Shown here: piece after piece, positions 8,662 to 16,582 of the stretch | How the letters are laid out: each line of letters starts with the position of its first letter | How positions within the stretch are numbered: the first letter of the stretch is position 1 | NCBI GenBank assembly: GCA_031367505.1 | Contig: JANLPY010000673.1 | Location: forward strand, 5,392 to 69,391 | Reading direction: 5' to 3' | Source: JAKFWF01 sp031367505 | GTDB taxonomy: Bacteria; Pseudomonadota; Alphaproteobacteria; Rhizobiales; Hyphomicrobiaceae | Length of the DNA stretch: 64,000 nucleotides | Notes under the pieces: model-generated | What the model was told of the DNA's origin: nothing | The model's input: the letters and a program-made list of their open reading frames with translations, nothing else | Databases searched by the model: none | Program-made: the position numbers and the translations under genes

Positions 8662-9825
8662 TTACACCATCCGAGCCACGCGCGGCACTTCGATCTTCTG
8701 AAGTTGCCGCGCAATTCGCTCAACTTGCCGGAACATACGCAGGAAATTGGCGCCGGCGATTTTTATGATTGCCTCATCCGACCAACCGCGCCGGATCAGT
8801 TCGGCCAGCAAGTGCGGGAATTTCGAGACGTCTTCCAGGCCATCGGGTACGGCGCCGCCGAAGAAATCCGAGCCGATGCCGATGTGATCGACGCCTGCCC
8901 GGTGCGTCATGTATTCGATGTGATCGCACAGTTGTTCGAGCGTGGTGCGAGGAGCGGAGCCAGCCCTGCGGGCCTGAGCTTGGATCAAATCGCTGCGTTC
9001 CTCGCCCGGCGGCATCTTGCCATGCGGATCGGTCAGCGGTCGTTGCCAATTGCGCAACTCCTGCGAGATGAAGGGTGGCACGAAGGTCGCCATCACCATG
9101 CCGCCATTTGCCTTCAACCGATCGAGAATATCGTCGGCGACGTTACGTGGATGATTGCACATCGTGAACGAATTCATGTGGCTGAACACGACCGGCGCCT
9201 TCGCCACATCCAGCACCTTGTGTTGGGCTGCGTGCGAGGTGTGCGCGCAATCGACGATCATGCCGAGGCGGTTCATTTCATGCACCACCAGCACGCCGAA
9301 ATCGGTGAGCCCGCCATGCCGTGCTTCGTCAGTGGAGCTGTCGACCCAGTCGAGCGTCTCGTTGTGACAGAGCGTCATCAGTCGAACGCCGGCCGCATAC
9401 CAAACGCGCAACGGGGCTAGGCTATTCTCTAGCCCGACGCCGCTCTCGACGGTCACGAACGAGGCGATTTTGCCTGCCCGTTTGGCCCGTGCCACGTCGC
9501 TCGCTTTCGTCGCTTTCAGGAACACATCCGGGTGGGCTGCGGCGATCTCCAAGGCGACATCGATCTGCTCCAGCGTGACGAGGCCCGGTTTGGCTGCGCG
9601 CGTCGGCACGAAGGCTGCCCACCATTGAGCCGCCAACCGGCCCTGCTGCAGGCGCGCAATATCGGTGTCGTAGCCTTGATGCGATTTCGTCAGGTCGAAG
9701 GCGCGGACATCGCATGCCGCACGATGCCGGATGATGATCGGCAAATCGTTGTGCGCATCGATCAACGGTGCGGTGTCGAGTATGCGCTGCGCTCGCCCCA
9801 GAGCCTCGGCCTTGGTCATCTTCAT
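8662..9825 (-). CDS. Membrane dipeptidase family (M19) peptidase
   Basis: A 387-residue zinc hydrolase of peptidase family M19 (renal dipeptidase type), which cleaves dipeptides including D-residue-containing ones. Metal-binding residues are visible: H25 and D27 in LIDAHNDLP, the bridging Glu in VTVESGVGLENS, and histidines in VDCAHTSHAA and PVVFSHMNS. No signal peptide is seen, so the enzyme is probably cytoplasmic. Substrates in bacteria are diverse and not deducible here. The gene is convergent with the FAH-family gene and separated from it by 52 bases. On its upstream side a 190-base gap leads to the oppositely oriented secreted-protein cluster. Confidence 0.93.
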   Translation of the reverse strand: MKMTKAEALGRAQRILDTAPLIDAHNDLPIIIRHRAACDVRAFDLTKSHQGYDTDIARLQQGRLAAQWWAAFVPTRAAKPGLVTLEQIDVALEIAAAHPDVFLKATKASDVARAKRAGKIASFVTVESGVGLENSLAPLRVWYAAGVRLMTLCHNETLDWVDSSTDEARHGGLTDFGVLVVHEMNRLGMIVDCAHTSHAAQHKVLDVAKAPVVFSHMNSFTMCNHPRNVADDILDRLKANGGMVMATFVPPFISQELRNWQRPLTDPHGKMPPGEERSDLIQAQARRAGSAPRTTLEQLCDHIEYMTHRAGVDHIGIGSDFFGGAVPDGLEDVSKFPHLLAELIRRGWSDEAIIKIAGANFLRMFRQVERIARQLQKIEVPRVARMV

Positions 9826-10013
9826 TAAATTAAGCTCACTCTACTGCTGCCGCCGCCGGATTTGACCGCTGTCGCACGAAAATTGATCGGATGAACGGGA
9901 ACTAAACTCGATGTTCAGATCACGTTCAAAGCCACCGGCGCATTCTGACATCACTTTCAACGGTGATCATAGAAATCAAATCAAGCAGTCAACCCCCAGA
10001 AAGGGAGAGTTTC

Positions 10014-10397
10014 ATGTCGAATACCAAGAATGGCAAAATCGCGATCAAATCCATCGTCACCGCAGCCGTGCTGGGCGCATCGCTTGTTGCGACCGCGGGC
10101 GCTGCCAACGCCTACGGTAAAAAGTCGATCGATAACACTGCCGCGGCCGAAGCAGCAGCCATCGAAAAGGGCCGCTATAGCGGCGAGCTGACCCGTCGCG
10201 AATACCGCGATCTGAAGTCCGAGCAGGACAGTATCAAGTCGATGGAACGTCGTGCCCTTGCCGATGGCCACGTCTCTAAGCGCGAGTACAATGCCATCCA
10301 CGAAGCCCAGCACAATGCCGCTCGCCACATCAAAGACGAGAGCACCGACGGGCAGAAGTCGTGGTATCGCCGCTGGCTCTATAACCATCGCAATTGA
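10014..10397 (+). CDS. Secreted helical protein, first of three tandem paralogues
   Basis: A 127-residue protein starting MSNTKNGKIAIK, with a signal peptide that ends at AGAANAYG (about residue 32). The mature part is predominantly helical and highly charged. It shares a pattern with its two downstream neighbours: a Glu-Lys-Gly segment, GELTRREYRDLKSEQ, then MERRALADGHVSKREY and a final AQ-rich helix. That pattern is found in a widespread uncharacterised proteobacterial family with LT.E and ADG.vs..E repeats, EF-hand-like in spacing but without a full calcium loop. An AAAGGGAGAG ribosome site precedes this ATG; a frame to 9963 adds an unlikely leader. Its own terminator follows, so it is probably monocistronic. 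Confidence 0.78.
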   Translation: MSNTKNGKIAIKSIVTAAVLGASLVATAGAANAYGKKSIDNTAAAEAAAIEKGRYSGELTRREYRDLKSEQDSIKSMERRALADGHVSKREYNAIHEAQHNAARHIKDESTDGQKSWYRRWLYNHRN

Positions 10398-10423
10398 GAT
10401 CGGGGTTGTGCTCGAAATTGTAG

Positions 10424-10453
10424 AAAAGGGTCGCCGATTGGCGGCCCTTTTTT
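10424..10453 (+). terminator. Intrinsic terminator after first paralogue
   Basis: An eight-base-pair GC-rich stem, GGGTCGCC and GGCGGCCC with loop GATT (one mismatch), runs directly into six Ts. It lies 27 bases after the stop codon. Confidence 0.88.
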
Positions 10454-10636
10454 CTTATGCCGGTCGCGACGGGTTCGGCCGTCGTCACGCGTTTCTGGGA
10501 GGTAGATCACGTAGTCACCGCTGGCGGGAGTGGTGTCGTCGGGGGACGTAAGGCGAAGTCGTGAACGGGCGCTCACAGCCCGGTCTGTTTTCGCAACTTG
10601 GCGATGACTTTTCTCAAAACCCAGAAGGGGTCTCAG

Positions 10637-10954
10637 ATGAAGCGCATACTCCTCACCGTAACACTTCTTGCCGGTTCGGCCTCGATTGCTGCCGCACAAA
10701 CCAATACCCCTGCCATCGATGCCCGGCAGAGCAATCAAGAGCAGCGCATTCAGCAGGGCGTCGGATCAGGTCAATTGACCGCGAAAGAAACCTACCAACT
10801 CGAAAAAGGCCAGGCGCGCGTACAAAATATGGAGAACCGCGCCAAGGCCGACGGCGTCGTCACCAACCGCGAGCGCGCGCGGATCAGCCAAGCCCAAAAC
10901 GTTCAGAGCCAGCGCATCTACAATAAAAAGCACAATGGCGCGAAGGCCTACTGA
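10637..10954 (+). CDS. Secreted helical protein, second tandem paralogue
   Basis: A 105-residue protein with a signal peptide (MKRILLTVTLLAGSASIAAA, then QTN). The mature region carries the family pattern QRIQQGVGSGQLTAKE, then ENRAKADGVVTNRERARI and a C-terminal SQAQN helix ending in a basic tail. It is closer to the widely distributed proteobacterial RIqqG..sGqLT..E family than its neighbours are. The function is unknown; periplasmic or outer-membrane-associated location is inferred from the signal peptide alone. A frame starting at 10598 adds 13 residues ahead of a typical signal peptide, so I prefer the ATG at 10637. Terminators lie on both sides. Confidence 0.78.
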   Translation: MKRILLTVTLLAGSASIAAAQTNTPAIDARQSNQEQRIQQGVGSGQLTAKETYQLEKGQARVQNMENRAKADGVVTNRERARISQAQNVQSQRIYNKKHNGAKAY

Positions 10955-10964
10955 GCAACAGGAT

Positions 10965-11045
10965 CTGTGGGGTGGAAGACGCCCGTTCCCCGACTGCGTT
11001 GCCCCACAGTCTCCCCGGCACCTCTTGCCGGGGAGTTTCTTTTCA
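10965..11045 (+). terminator. Stem-loop plus intrinsic terminator after second paralogue
   Basis: Two structures in a row. CTGTGGGG at 10965 pairs with CCCCACAG at 11002-11009 around a 29-base loop. Then a perfect ten-base-pair stem (CTCCCCGGCA and TGCCGGGGAG, loop CCTCT) at 11011-11035 is followed by TTTCTTTT. The second is the terminator proper. Confidence 0.88.
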
Positions 11046-11179
11046 TAGCCCGGCGATGCGCATAGCGAACATGAACGGCAGGTATTTTTCCGGTTCAGAA
11101 TGGGTTCAGTGCGAAGAGCGCAATGTGATCCTCATGAACGGCGCGATCATCGAGCCGGACCACTCAGGAGATCTCAGTC

Positions 11180-11515
11180 ATCAAGCGCATCATCATCACT
11201 ATTGCCATGATCGCCGCCGGCGCCGGTGCGGCCAACGCTTACGGAACTTCAACGCGCGATATCGATGGCATTCAAGCCAATCAGGCCGCTCGCATTCAGC
11301 AGGGTCAGCGCAACGGCTCGGTGACCCGTTCAGAAGCCGCCGACCTCAAGGCCGAGCAACGCCGCATCGAACTTCTGGAAAGCCGCGCTAAAGCTGATGG
11401 CCACGTTTCCCGCTCGGAGCATGATCAAATTCGTGCCGCGCAGCAGCGCGCGAGCCAGCACATCACGCGCGAGAGCACCGACAACGAGCGTCGCGGCTGG
11501 CGCCGCTGGTGGTAA
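11180..11515 (+). CDS. Secreted helical protein, third tandem paralogue, apparent ATC start
   Basis: This 111-residue reading is homologous to the first paralogue: a signal peptide ending AGAANAYG, then ARIQQGQRNGSVTRSEAADL, SRAKADGHVSRSEHDQI and a tail with ESTD. The only ATG (11207) would leave just eleven residues before the cleavage site, too short for a signal peptide. Nine codons upstream, at 11180, stands ATC-AAG-CGC-ATC, aligning with ATG-AAG-CGC-ATA in the second paralogue, and an AGGAG sits nine bases before it. In this frame there is no ATG, GTG or TTG between the stop at 11135 and 11207. Either ATC is the start codon, as known for infC-type genes, or a start mutation has crippled the gene. 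Confidence 0.7.
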   Translation: MKRIIITIAMIAAGAGAANAYGTSTRDIDGIQANQAARIQQGQRNGSVTRSEAADLKAEQRRIELLESRAKADGHVSRSEHDQIRAAQQRASQHITRESTDNERRGWRRWW

Positions 11516-11561
11516 GCCCACCGGTCCTTTGAATTTCTCCCTATCGTTCCCAGTCTGACTT

Positions 11562-11591
11562 TAGGCCGCCCTGATCAGGCGGCCTTTTTTT
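11562..11591 (+). terminator. Intrinsic terminator after third paralogue
   Basis: The stem AGGCCGCC pairs with GGCGGCCT and is followed by seven Ts, 47 bases after the stop codon. Confidence 0.9.
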
Positions 11592-11767
11592 CGGCACTTG
11601 GGCAACATTGGAAAAGTTGAATTGCCATCGGCCAGGGCAACACCGCAGGAGATGTGCGAATCAGGATATCGATTGATAACTGAGAAAACTGTGATGGCTT
11701 GGGAAACTATGATCACGATCATCACGTTGAACATGTCAAAAATCGCAATCAATCAATTGTTGGGCAC

Positions 11768-12523
11768 ATGACACGTTTAGCCGATAAAGTAGCACTGGTG
11801 ACGGGCGCGGGTGCGGGTATCGGTGCCGCCGTCGCACGCCGGTTCGCGGCGGAAGGTGCTCACGTCTACATAAGTGATGTGGACGGCAATGCTGCATCGG
11901 CGTTGGCCGTCGAGCTTACAGGGCAAGGGCTGAAGGCTACCGCGTGCACACTAGATGTCACGCGCGGCCAGGACGTTTTCGCGGCATTCCGCGTCATTGA
12001 AACGGCGCACGGACGCCTCGATATTCTGGTCAATAACGCCGGCCTGAATGTGCGTGTCGACTTCCGGCATATGTCGGATGCCGATTGGACCAAGATTCGG
12101 GAGGTCAATCTTGACGGTGTCGTGCGGATCGCCCGTGATGGCTTCGCGTTGTTGAAAGCATCGGGACAAGGCTCGCTGATCAATCTGGCTTCGATCATGG
12201 GGCATCGCGGGCTGCGTCAACTTGCCGGTTACGCTGCGACCAAAGGCGCGGTCTCAGCATTGACCCGCGCCCTTGCGGTCGAATATGCGCCCTATGGCAT
12301 TCGCGTGAACGCGTTGGCGCCCGGCTTTATCGAAACCGCGTTGACGGATCGGGTTTTACGCGTACCGGCCATTGCCAAGGTTTTGCTCGATCAGACACCA
12401 ATGAAGCGTTTTGGAACGGCAGATGATGTGGCCGCTGCCGCCCTCTTTTTTGCATCGGACGATAGCGTTTTCGTGACCGGTGCCGAGCTTGCAGTCGACG
12501 GCGGTATGGCAGCCGGACTATAA
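11768..12523 (+). CDS. Classical SDR family oxidoreductase
   Basis: A 251-residue NAD(P)-dependent short-chain dehydrogenase. The dinucleotide loop is TGAGAGIGAAVARRF, the acidic residue after the second strand (YISDVDG) suggests NAD rather than NADP, and NNAG occurs as LVNNAGLN. Catalytic residues are the Ser in NLASIMG and the Tyr and Lys in YAATKGAVSAL. The family end motif VDGGMAAG is present. Substrate class (3-oxoacyl or sugar alcohol type) cannot be settled. The ATG at 11768 matches the usual N-terminus MTRLADKVALVTG; a frame running back to 11699 adds a His-rich leader and is not preferred. It is followed after eight bases by the YceI gene, so the two may be co-transcribed. Confidence 0.92.
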   Translation: MTRLADKVALVTGAGAGIGAAVARRFAAEGAHVYISDVDGNAASALAVELTGQGLKATACTLDVTRGQDVFAAFRVIETAHGRLDILVNNAGLNVRVDFRHMSDADWTKIREVNLDGVVRIARDGFALLKASGQGSLINLASIMGHRGLRQLAGYAATKGAVSALTRALAVEYAPYGIRVNALAPGFIETALTDRVLRVPAIAKVLLDQTPMKRFGTADDVAAAALFFASDDSVFVTGAELAVDGGMAAGL

Positions 12524-12531
12524 CATCGGGC

Positions 12532-13146
12532 ATGACCTATAAACACCTGCACGTCATCCGTTCACTCGCAGCCGTATGCCTGTTGCAACTCGGGCTGGCG
12601 AATTCCGCCTCGGCCGATATTTGGGCCATCGACAAGCAGAACAGCGAGATCCGCTTCAGTTGGGATTACCTGGGGATTTCTCGCCGCTCAGGCCGATTTC
12701 TCGATATGGACGGCACGCTCAACTTCGCGCCCACCGACCCTGAGAGCGGCAGCGTCGAACTCTCGATTAAATCGGCCAGCGTTTCCACTGGAGTGAAAGA
12801 ACTCGACGATACGTTGAAATCGCCGGATTTTTTCGGTGCAGTTTCGTACCCCCGCATTGTCTTCAAAAGTACCGGCGTGGTCAAAACCGGTGAACGCGCC
12901 GGCGACATCACCGGTGAGTTGACGTTCCATGGACAGTCGAGACCGGTTGTCCTTTCGACAACTTGGAACTTCACCGGCGAGCATCCGATGTCGGAGTCCA
13001 ATGTGACGTTCCAGGGCAAATGGGTGTCTGGCTTCACGGCAACGGCGAAGTTCTTGCGCAGCGATTTTGGCGTGAAGCGGGGGGTACCACTGCTCTCCGA
13101 CGAGGTTCGCATCGACATCGACGCGGTATTTATCCGCAAGGATTGA
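12532..13146 (+). CDS. YceI-family periplasmic lipid-binding protein
   Basis: A 204-residue protein with a signal peptide ending at NSASADIWAI. The mature part is a lipocalin-like YceI barrel: WAIDKQNSEIRFSWDYLGIS at its start, a conserved FLDMDGTLNF strand, LDDTLKSPDFFGAVSYPRIVF and a GELTFHGQSRPV segment. YceI proteins bind polyisoprenoids or long-chain amphiphiles in the periplasm, and some rise under acid or osmotic stress. Length is as expected for the family. It lies eight bases after the SDR stop. No metal or catalytic site is predicted. Confidence 0.9.
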   Translation: MTYKHLHVIRSLAAVCLLQLGLANSASADIWAIDKQNSEIRFSWDYLGISRRSGRFLDMDGTLNFAPTDPESGSVELSIKSASVSTGVKELDDTLKSPDFFGAVSYPRIVFKSTGVVKTGERAGDITGELTFHGQSRPVVLSTTWNFTGEHPMSESNVTFQGKWVSGFTATAKFLRSDFGVKRGVPLLSDEVRIDIDAVFIRKD

Positions 13147-13259
13147 CGGAGCAGCGGCAGGGCTGACCGGCACGCCAGAGCCTTGACAGCTCGATAGCCA
13201 CCGTGAAGTGGTTAGCGCGATCATTCCCTTTAGAAGCACAGCCAACCGGAAATCATGCA

Positions 13260-14846
13260 ATGCGCTCATTTCATTTTCCCGGCCGCTCGTCCGTGCACTC
13301 TCAGCACGCGATGGTTGCGACCTCACATCCTTTGTCGAGCCTGACCGCGATCGAAGTCTTGAAGAAGGGTGGCAACGCGGTTGATGCGGCCATCGCCACC
13401 TCGGCTGTGCTGGCGGTGCTGGAGCCGGCGATGACCGGCATCGGTGGCGACTGTTTTGCAATCGTCTCCAAGCCCGGTCAAAAGCTGATCGCGCTCAACG
13501 CCTCAGGCATGGCGCCGAAGGCCGCGACGCCGGAGTGGTATGCCAGCAAGGGCATCAAGGAGATTGAAACGCAAAGTCCGCACTCGGTAACCATTCCGGG
13601 TGCGATCGACGGTTGGGCGCGCCTGCTTAAAGACCATGGCACCATGAGCTTTGATCAGGTGCTCGCGCCAGCCATCGAGCTGGCCGAGAAAGGTTTTGTC
13701 GTTGCCCCGCGCATTGCTCATGACTGGGCGGCGCTCGTCGGCAAGCTCAAATCGAACGAGGGCGCGGCGATGCATCTGTTGAAAGATGGTCGCGCACCGA
13801 AGGTCGGAGAAATCTTCAAGGCGGAAGCGCTTGGCCGCACCCTCAAGGCAATCGCGCGTCAGGGACGTGATGCCTTCTACACCGGCGAGATCGCTGCCGA
13901 CATGGCGGCCGAACTCAAGGCCCTTGGCGGCTTGCACACGGTGGCCGATTTCGAGGCGCAGACCAGCGCCTATGTCGACACCATCAAGGTTGGCTACCAC
14001 GGCGTCGATCTGCACGAACTACCACCCAACAATCACGGCATCGTGGCGTTGATCATGCTCAAGATGCTCGAGAAGATGGGGCGGTTGTCGGAAAGCCCGA
14101 CTGCCCCCGAGCGCTATCACGTGATGATGGAGGCGGCCCGTCTCGCCTATGCCATGCGCGACGCCTATGTCGCCGATCCGGCAATGGCCAAGGTGCCCGT
14201 CGAGTTCATGCTGGCCGACGCCACCATCGAAAAGCTCGTCAAGCGGATCGACCGCAGCCGTTGCACTCCAGACCTTGGCCCCGTGCCCAAGCCAGCCGGC
14301 TCCGATACGGTCTGCTACTCGATTGCCGATGCGAACGGCATGGTCGTGTCGTTCATTAACTCGGTTTACGCGGGCTTCGGCTCCGGCCTCGCCACTAAAA
14401 AGAGCGGCGTGGTATTCCACAATCGCGGACAAGGGTTCGTGCTCGATCCGAAGCATCCGAATTGCATCGCGCCGGGCAAGAAGCCGATGCACACCTTGGT
14501 GCCGGCAATGGCGATGAAGGACGGCCGGCCCGCGTTCTCATTCGGTGTCATGGGTGCCGCCTTCCAGCCGATCGGTCATGTCTACATGATGACCAACATG
14601 CTGGATTATGGCCTCGATCCGCAGGAAGCCCTCGACTGCCCGCGCATGTTCTTCGAGGGGCAAGACGTGCAAATGGAAGCGTCGGTCCCGGCGGCAACGG
14701 CCGAGCGGATGGCTTTGATGGGTCATAAAATGCAAGTCCGTCCGGACCCTTGGGGTGGCGGCCAGATCGTTGCATTCGATCGCGTGAATGGCACGCTGAT
14801 TGGTGCGTCGGATGCCCGCAAGGATGGCGTGGCGCTGGGCTACTGA
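13260..14846 (+). CDS. Gamma-glutamyltransferase family protein (Ntn hydrolase)
   Basis: A 528-residue protein of the gamma-glutamyltranspeptidase fold. These enzymes self-cleave before a threonine that becomes the nucleophile. Here SDTVCYSIAD places that threonine at residue 350, giving the usual large and small subunits. Other markers are GGNAVDAAIATSAVLAVLEP and MTGIGGDCFA near the N-terminus and HTLVPAMAMKDGRPAFSFG in the small subunit. There is no signal peptide, so it is probably cytoplasmic. It resembles the YwrD/acylase-like group, so glutathione need not be the substrate. The ATG at 13260 was chosen; a frame to 13203 exists. It is convergent with the LysR gene, leaving only 25 bases between them. 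Confidence 0.9.
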   Translation: MRSFHFPGRSSVHSQHAMVATSHPLSSLTAIEVLKKGGNAVDAAIATSAVLAVLEPAMTGIGGDCFAIVSKPGQKLIALNASGMAPKAATPEWYASKGIKEIETQSPHSVTIPGAIDGWARLLKDHGTMSFDQVLAPAIELAEKGFVVAPRIAHDWAALVGKLKSNEGAAMHLLKDGRAPKVGEIFKAEALGRTLKAIARQGRDAFYTGEIAADMAAELKALGGLHTVADFEAQTSAYVDTIKVGYHGVDLHELPPNNHGIVALIMLKMLEKMGRLSESPTAPERYHVMMEAARLAYAMRDAYVADPAMAKVPVEFMLADATIEKLVKRIDRSRCTPDLGPVPKPAGSDTVCYSIADANGMVVSFINSVYAGFGSGLATKKSGVVFHNRGQGFVLDPKHPNCIAPGKKPMHTLVPAMAMKDGRPAFSFGVMGAAFQPIGHVYMMTNMLDYGLDPQEALDCPRMFFEGQDVQMEASVPAATAERMALMGHKMQVRPDPWGGGQIVAFDRVNGTLIGASDARKDGVALGY

Positions 14847-14871
14847 TCAGCGGCCGATAGATCGTTGGTGG

Positions 14872-15720
14872 TTAACGCAGGCTGGCGACGGCCTTGCGTA
14901 AGCCATCGAGGATCGGCTCGTAGGCAACCTCGTCGCGCGCCTCCGGGTAGACCATGAAGACTGGGTACACGAACTTGCGGGCTCGCTTATTGAGCCGCAA
15001 GCGTCCGCGTGCGATGTGGGTCTTGACGAGGCGAAGCGGAAAATATCCGGAAGCGGCATTCGACAATAGGAAATCGACGCTGAGCGATCCGATGTCGAGG
15101 TTGAGGCCGGACTGCACCAACTCGGGGTAGGCCGCCGCATGATCCAGCTGAAAGTCCGGTCCCCAATCGACGAATACATATTCGTCCGGTCCGCGTCTGG
15201 CACCAGTCGGCTGGCTCGACACTTGCACGATCTGCTCGTCGAACAGGTGTTCGATCATCAACCCCGGTGGTTGGCTCGGACGGTACATGACCGCCAGATC
15301 AAGTGTGCCTTCGACCAGACGCTGGGTCAGATCATTGGCCGATGCGGCGCTCGCCGAGACCGCGATATCGGGAATATTCTGGCGCAGCCACGACACCCAT
15401 TTGAGCAGGAAGCCCTCCCACAAACTCCAGCCAGCGCCGACCGCCAAGTGATCCCTGTGTTGAGCTGATAGTCCAACCTCGAGTTGGGCGCGTTGCCAGA
15501 CGCGGACCATAGCCAGCGCGTGTTTTTGGAACTGATTGCCAGCGCCGGTAAGCGTCGCGCCGTTGTTCGAACGGTCGAATAGCGGACGTCCGAGCGAGTC
15601 TTCCAAGCCCTTGATGCGGGCGCTCACCGTCGACTGGGTGACATTCATTTTTCGCGCGGCATCGATGAAGCTGCCGGTGTCGGCAACCATGAGGAAAGTT
15701 CGAGCCAGAATGATGTCCAT
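14872..15720 (-). CDS. LysR-family transcriptional regulator
   Basis: A 282-residue regulator. The winged helix-turn-helix occupies about residues 1-60 (ARTFLMVADTGSFIDAARKM, then VTQSTVSARIKGLEDSLGR). It is followed by a linker helix and a periplasmic-binding-type effector domain with VDFLLSNAASGYFP near its C-terminal half. LysR proteins act as tetramers, usually on a divergent promoter, but the region upstream (15721-15981) has no divergent gene close by. The nearest gene downstream on the other strand is the convergent gamma-glutamyltransferase homologue. The target and effector are unknown. Confidence 0.93.
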   Translation of the reverse strand: MDIILARTFLMVADTGSFIDAARKMNVTQSTVSARIKGLEDSLGRPLFDRSNNGATLTGAGNQFQKHALAMVRVWQRAQLEVGLSAQHRDHLAVGAGWSLWEGFLLKWVSWLRQNIPDIAVSASAASANDLTQRLVEGTLDLAVMYRPSQPPGLMIEHLFDEQIVQVSSQPTGARRGPDEYVFVDWGPDFQLDHAAAYPELVQSGLNLDIGSLSVDFLLSNAASGYFPLRLVKTHIARGRLRLNKRARKFVYPVFMVYPEARDEVAYEPILDGLRKAVASLR

Positions 15721-15981
15721 GACGCTCTCAACTCGACACTCTAAACATTGCGCTGCAAGACACCCAGTGTGCGAGTTCCGCCAACTTGTCTAACGGCGGC
15801 GTTTCGTCCATAACAAGGGCATGAGTTGGTCTATCGAAATCTTCGATAGCGGTCACCGAAAAAATCCGTTTGCCCACGCATGTGAATCTCTTGATTGTGA
15901 AAAAAGCCTGAGTCGCTGATCTCAGGCGAATAGTCTCGCACTACGACGAGGCATCATAAACGAGAGAGAAGGACGACTGAC

Positions 15982-16068
15982 ATGAAGGCTCCTGCAAAGA
16001 AGACCGCTGCCAAGAAGCCAGCTGCCAAGGCCCCGGCCAAGAAGGTTGCGGCGAAGAAGAAGAAGTAA
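15982..16068 (+). CDS. 28-residue Lys/Ala/Pro-rich histone-H1-like peptide
   Basis: The frame encodes MKAPAKKTAAKKPAAKAPAK and then KVAAKKKK before TAA: 13 lysines, 10 alanines and no acidic residue in 28 positions. A purine-rich ribosome site (GAGAGAAGGA) precedes the ATG by eight bases. Such repeats of AAKK and APAKK are the hallmark of bacterial histone-H1-like or AlgP-type tails, which bind nucleic acid through charge. Short free-standing versions occur in rhizobial genomes and are often missed. It could be a nucleoid-associated or RNA-binding peptide; this is inferred from composition only. A new gene starts 36 bases downstream and may share its transcript. Confidence 0.7.
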   Translation: MKAPAKKTAAKKPAAKAPAKKVAAKKKK

Positions 16069-16104
16069 GCTGCCGTAAGGCATCAGGCGAAGGAACCGGC
16101 TAGT

Positions 16105-16533
16105 ATGAAGTTTGAGCGTAAACACCTCTCTTCCTCACTTGTTGGCGCCTTCGCCTTCTTCGTCTCCACCGCTGCCACGCTCGTCGTGGCCAGTACTGCC
16201 GCTAACGCAATCTCGATTACCAATCGCGATGACAAGGATCACAAGATCACCGTCATCGAAGGTGAGACCAAAACGGACCACGCACTCAAAGCGACCGCGG
16301 CCGTTGAAAATATCTGCATGAAGGGCTGCATCGTTCGCCTGAACGATAGCGAGAACGACGAGTACGAACTCGAAGGTACCGAAGTGGTATCGATCGAGGA
16401 TGGCTATCTCTATTATGATGGCCCCGACGCTCCAGCCGAGACGATGCCGCCTGCCGCTCCGGCCCCGGGCGCTCCTGCCCCCCCTGCTCCAGCAGCGCCT
16501 GCTGCACCTGGCACACCACCCAAGCCACAATAA
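16105..16533 (+). CDS. Secreted hypothetical protein with Pro/Ala-rich tail
   Basis: A 142-residue protein with a long signal peptide (hydrophobic segment about residues 11-30, ending STAANA). The mature domain of about 70 residues, starting ISITNRDDKDHKITVIEGE, is acidic and likely beta-rich. Two cysteines in NICMKGCIVRL could form a disulfide. From about residue 110 a low-complexity tail of Pro and Ala (PGAPAPPAPAAPAAPG) runs to the end, as in cell-envelope spanning linkers. No family or function is recognised. It follows the Lys/Ala-rich peptide gene closely and is convergent with lipB. Confidence 0.72.
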   Translation: MKFERKHLSSSLVGAFAFFVSTAATLVVASTAANAISITNRDDKDHKITVIEGETKTDHALKATAAVENICMKGCIVRLNDSENDEYELEGTEVVSIEDGYLYYDGPDAPAETMPPAAPAPGAPAPPAPAAPAAPGTPPKPQ

Positions 16534-16582
16534 TCCACAGGAAAATGCCGTTCGGTGTCGGCAGCTGACCGCGCGAATTTTT

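Noticed and set aside
8554..9420. A 288-codon forward frame opposite the M19 dipeptidase
   Set aside because: The dipeptidase has all metal ligands in order, and the forward frame is a His/Arg-rich shadow that overlaps the FAH-family gene end.
10972..11391. A 139-codon forward frame across the second terminator and the third paralogue
   Set aside because: It contains a terminator hairpin in its first third and lies out of frame with the paralogous protein; the translation is His/Arg-rich without a pattern.
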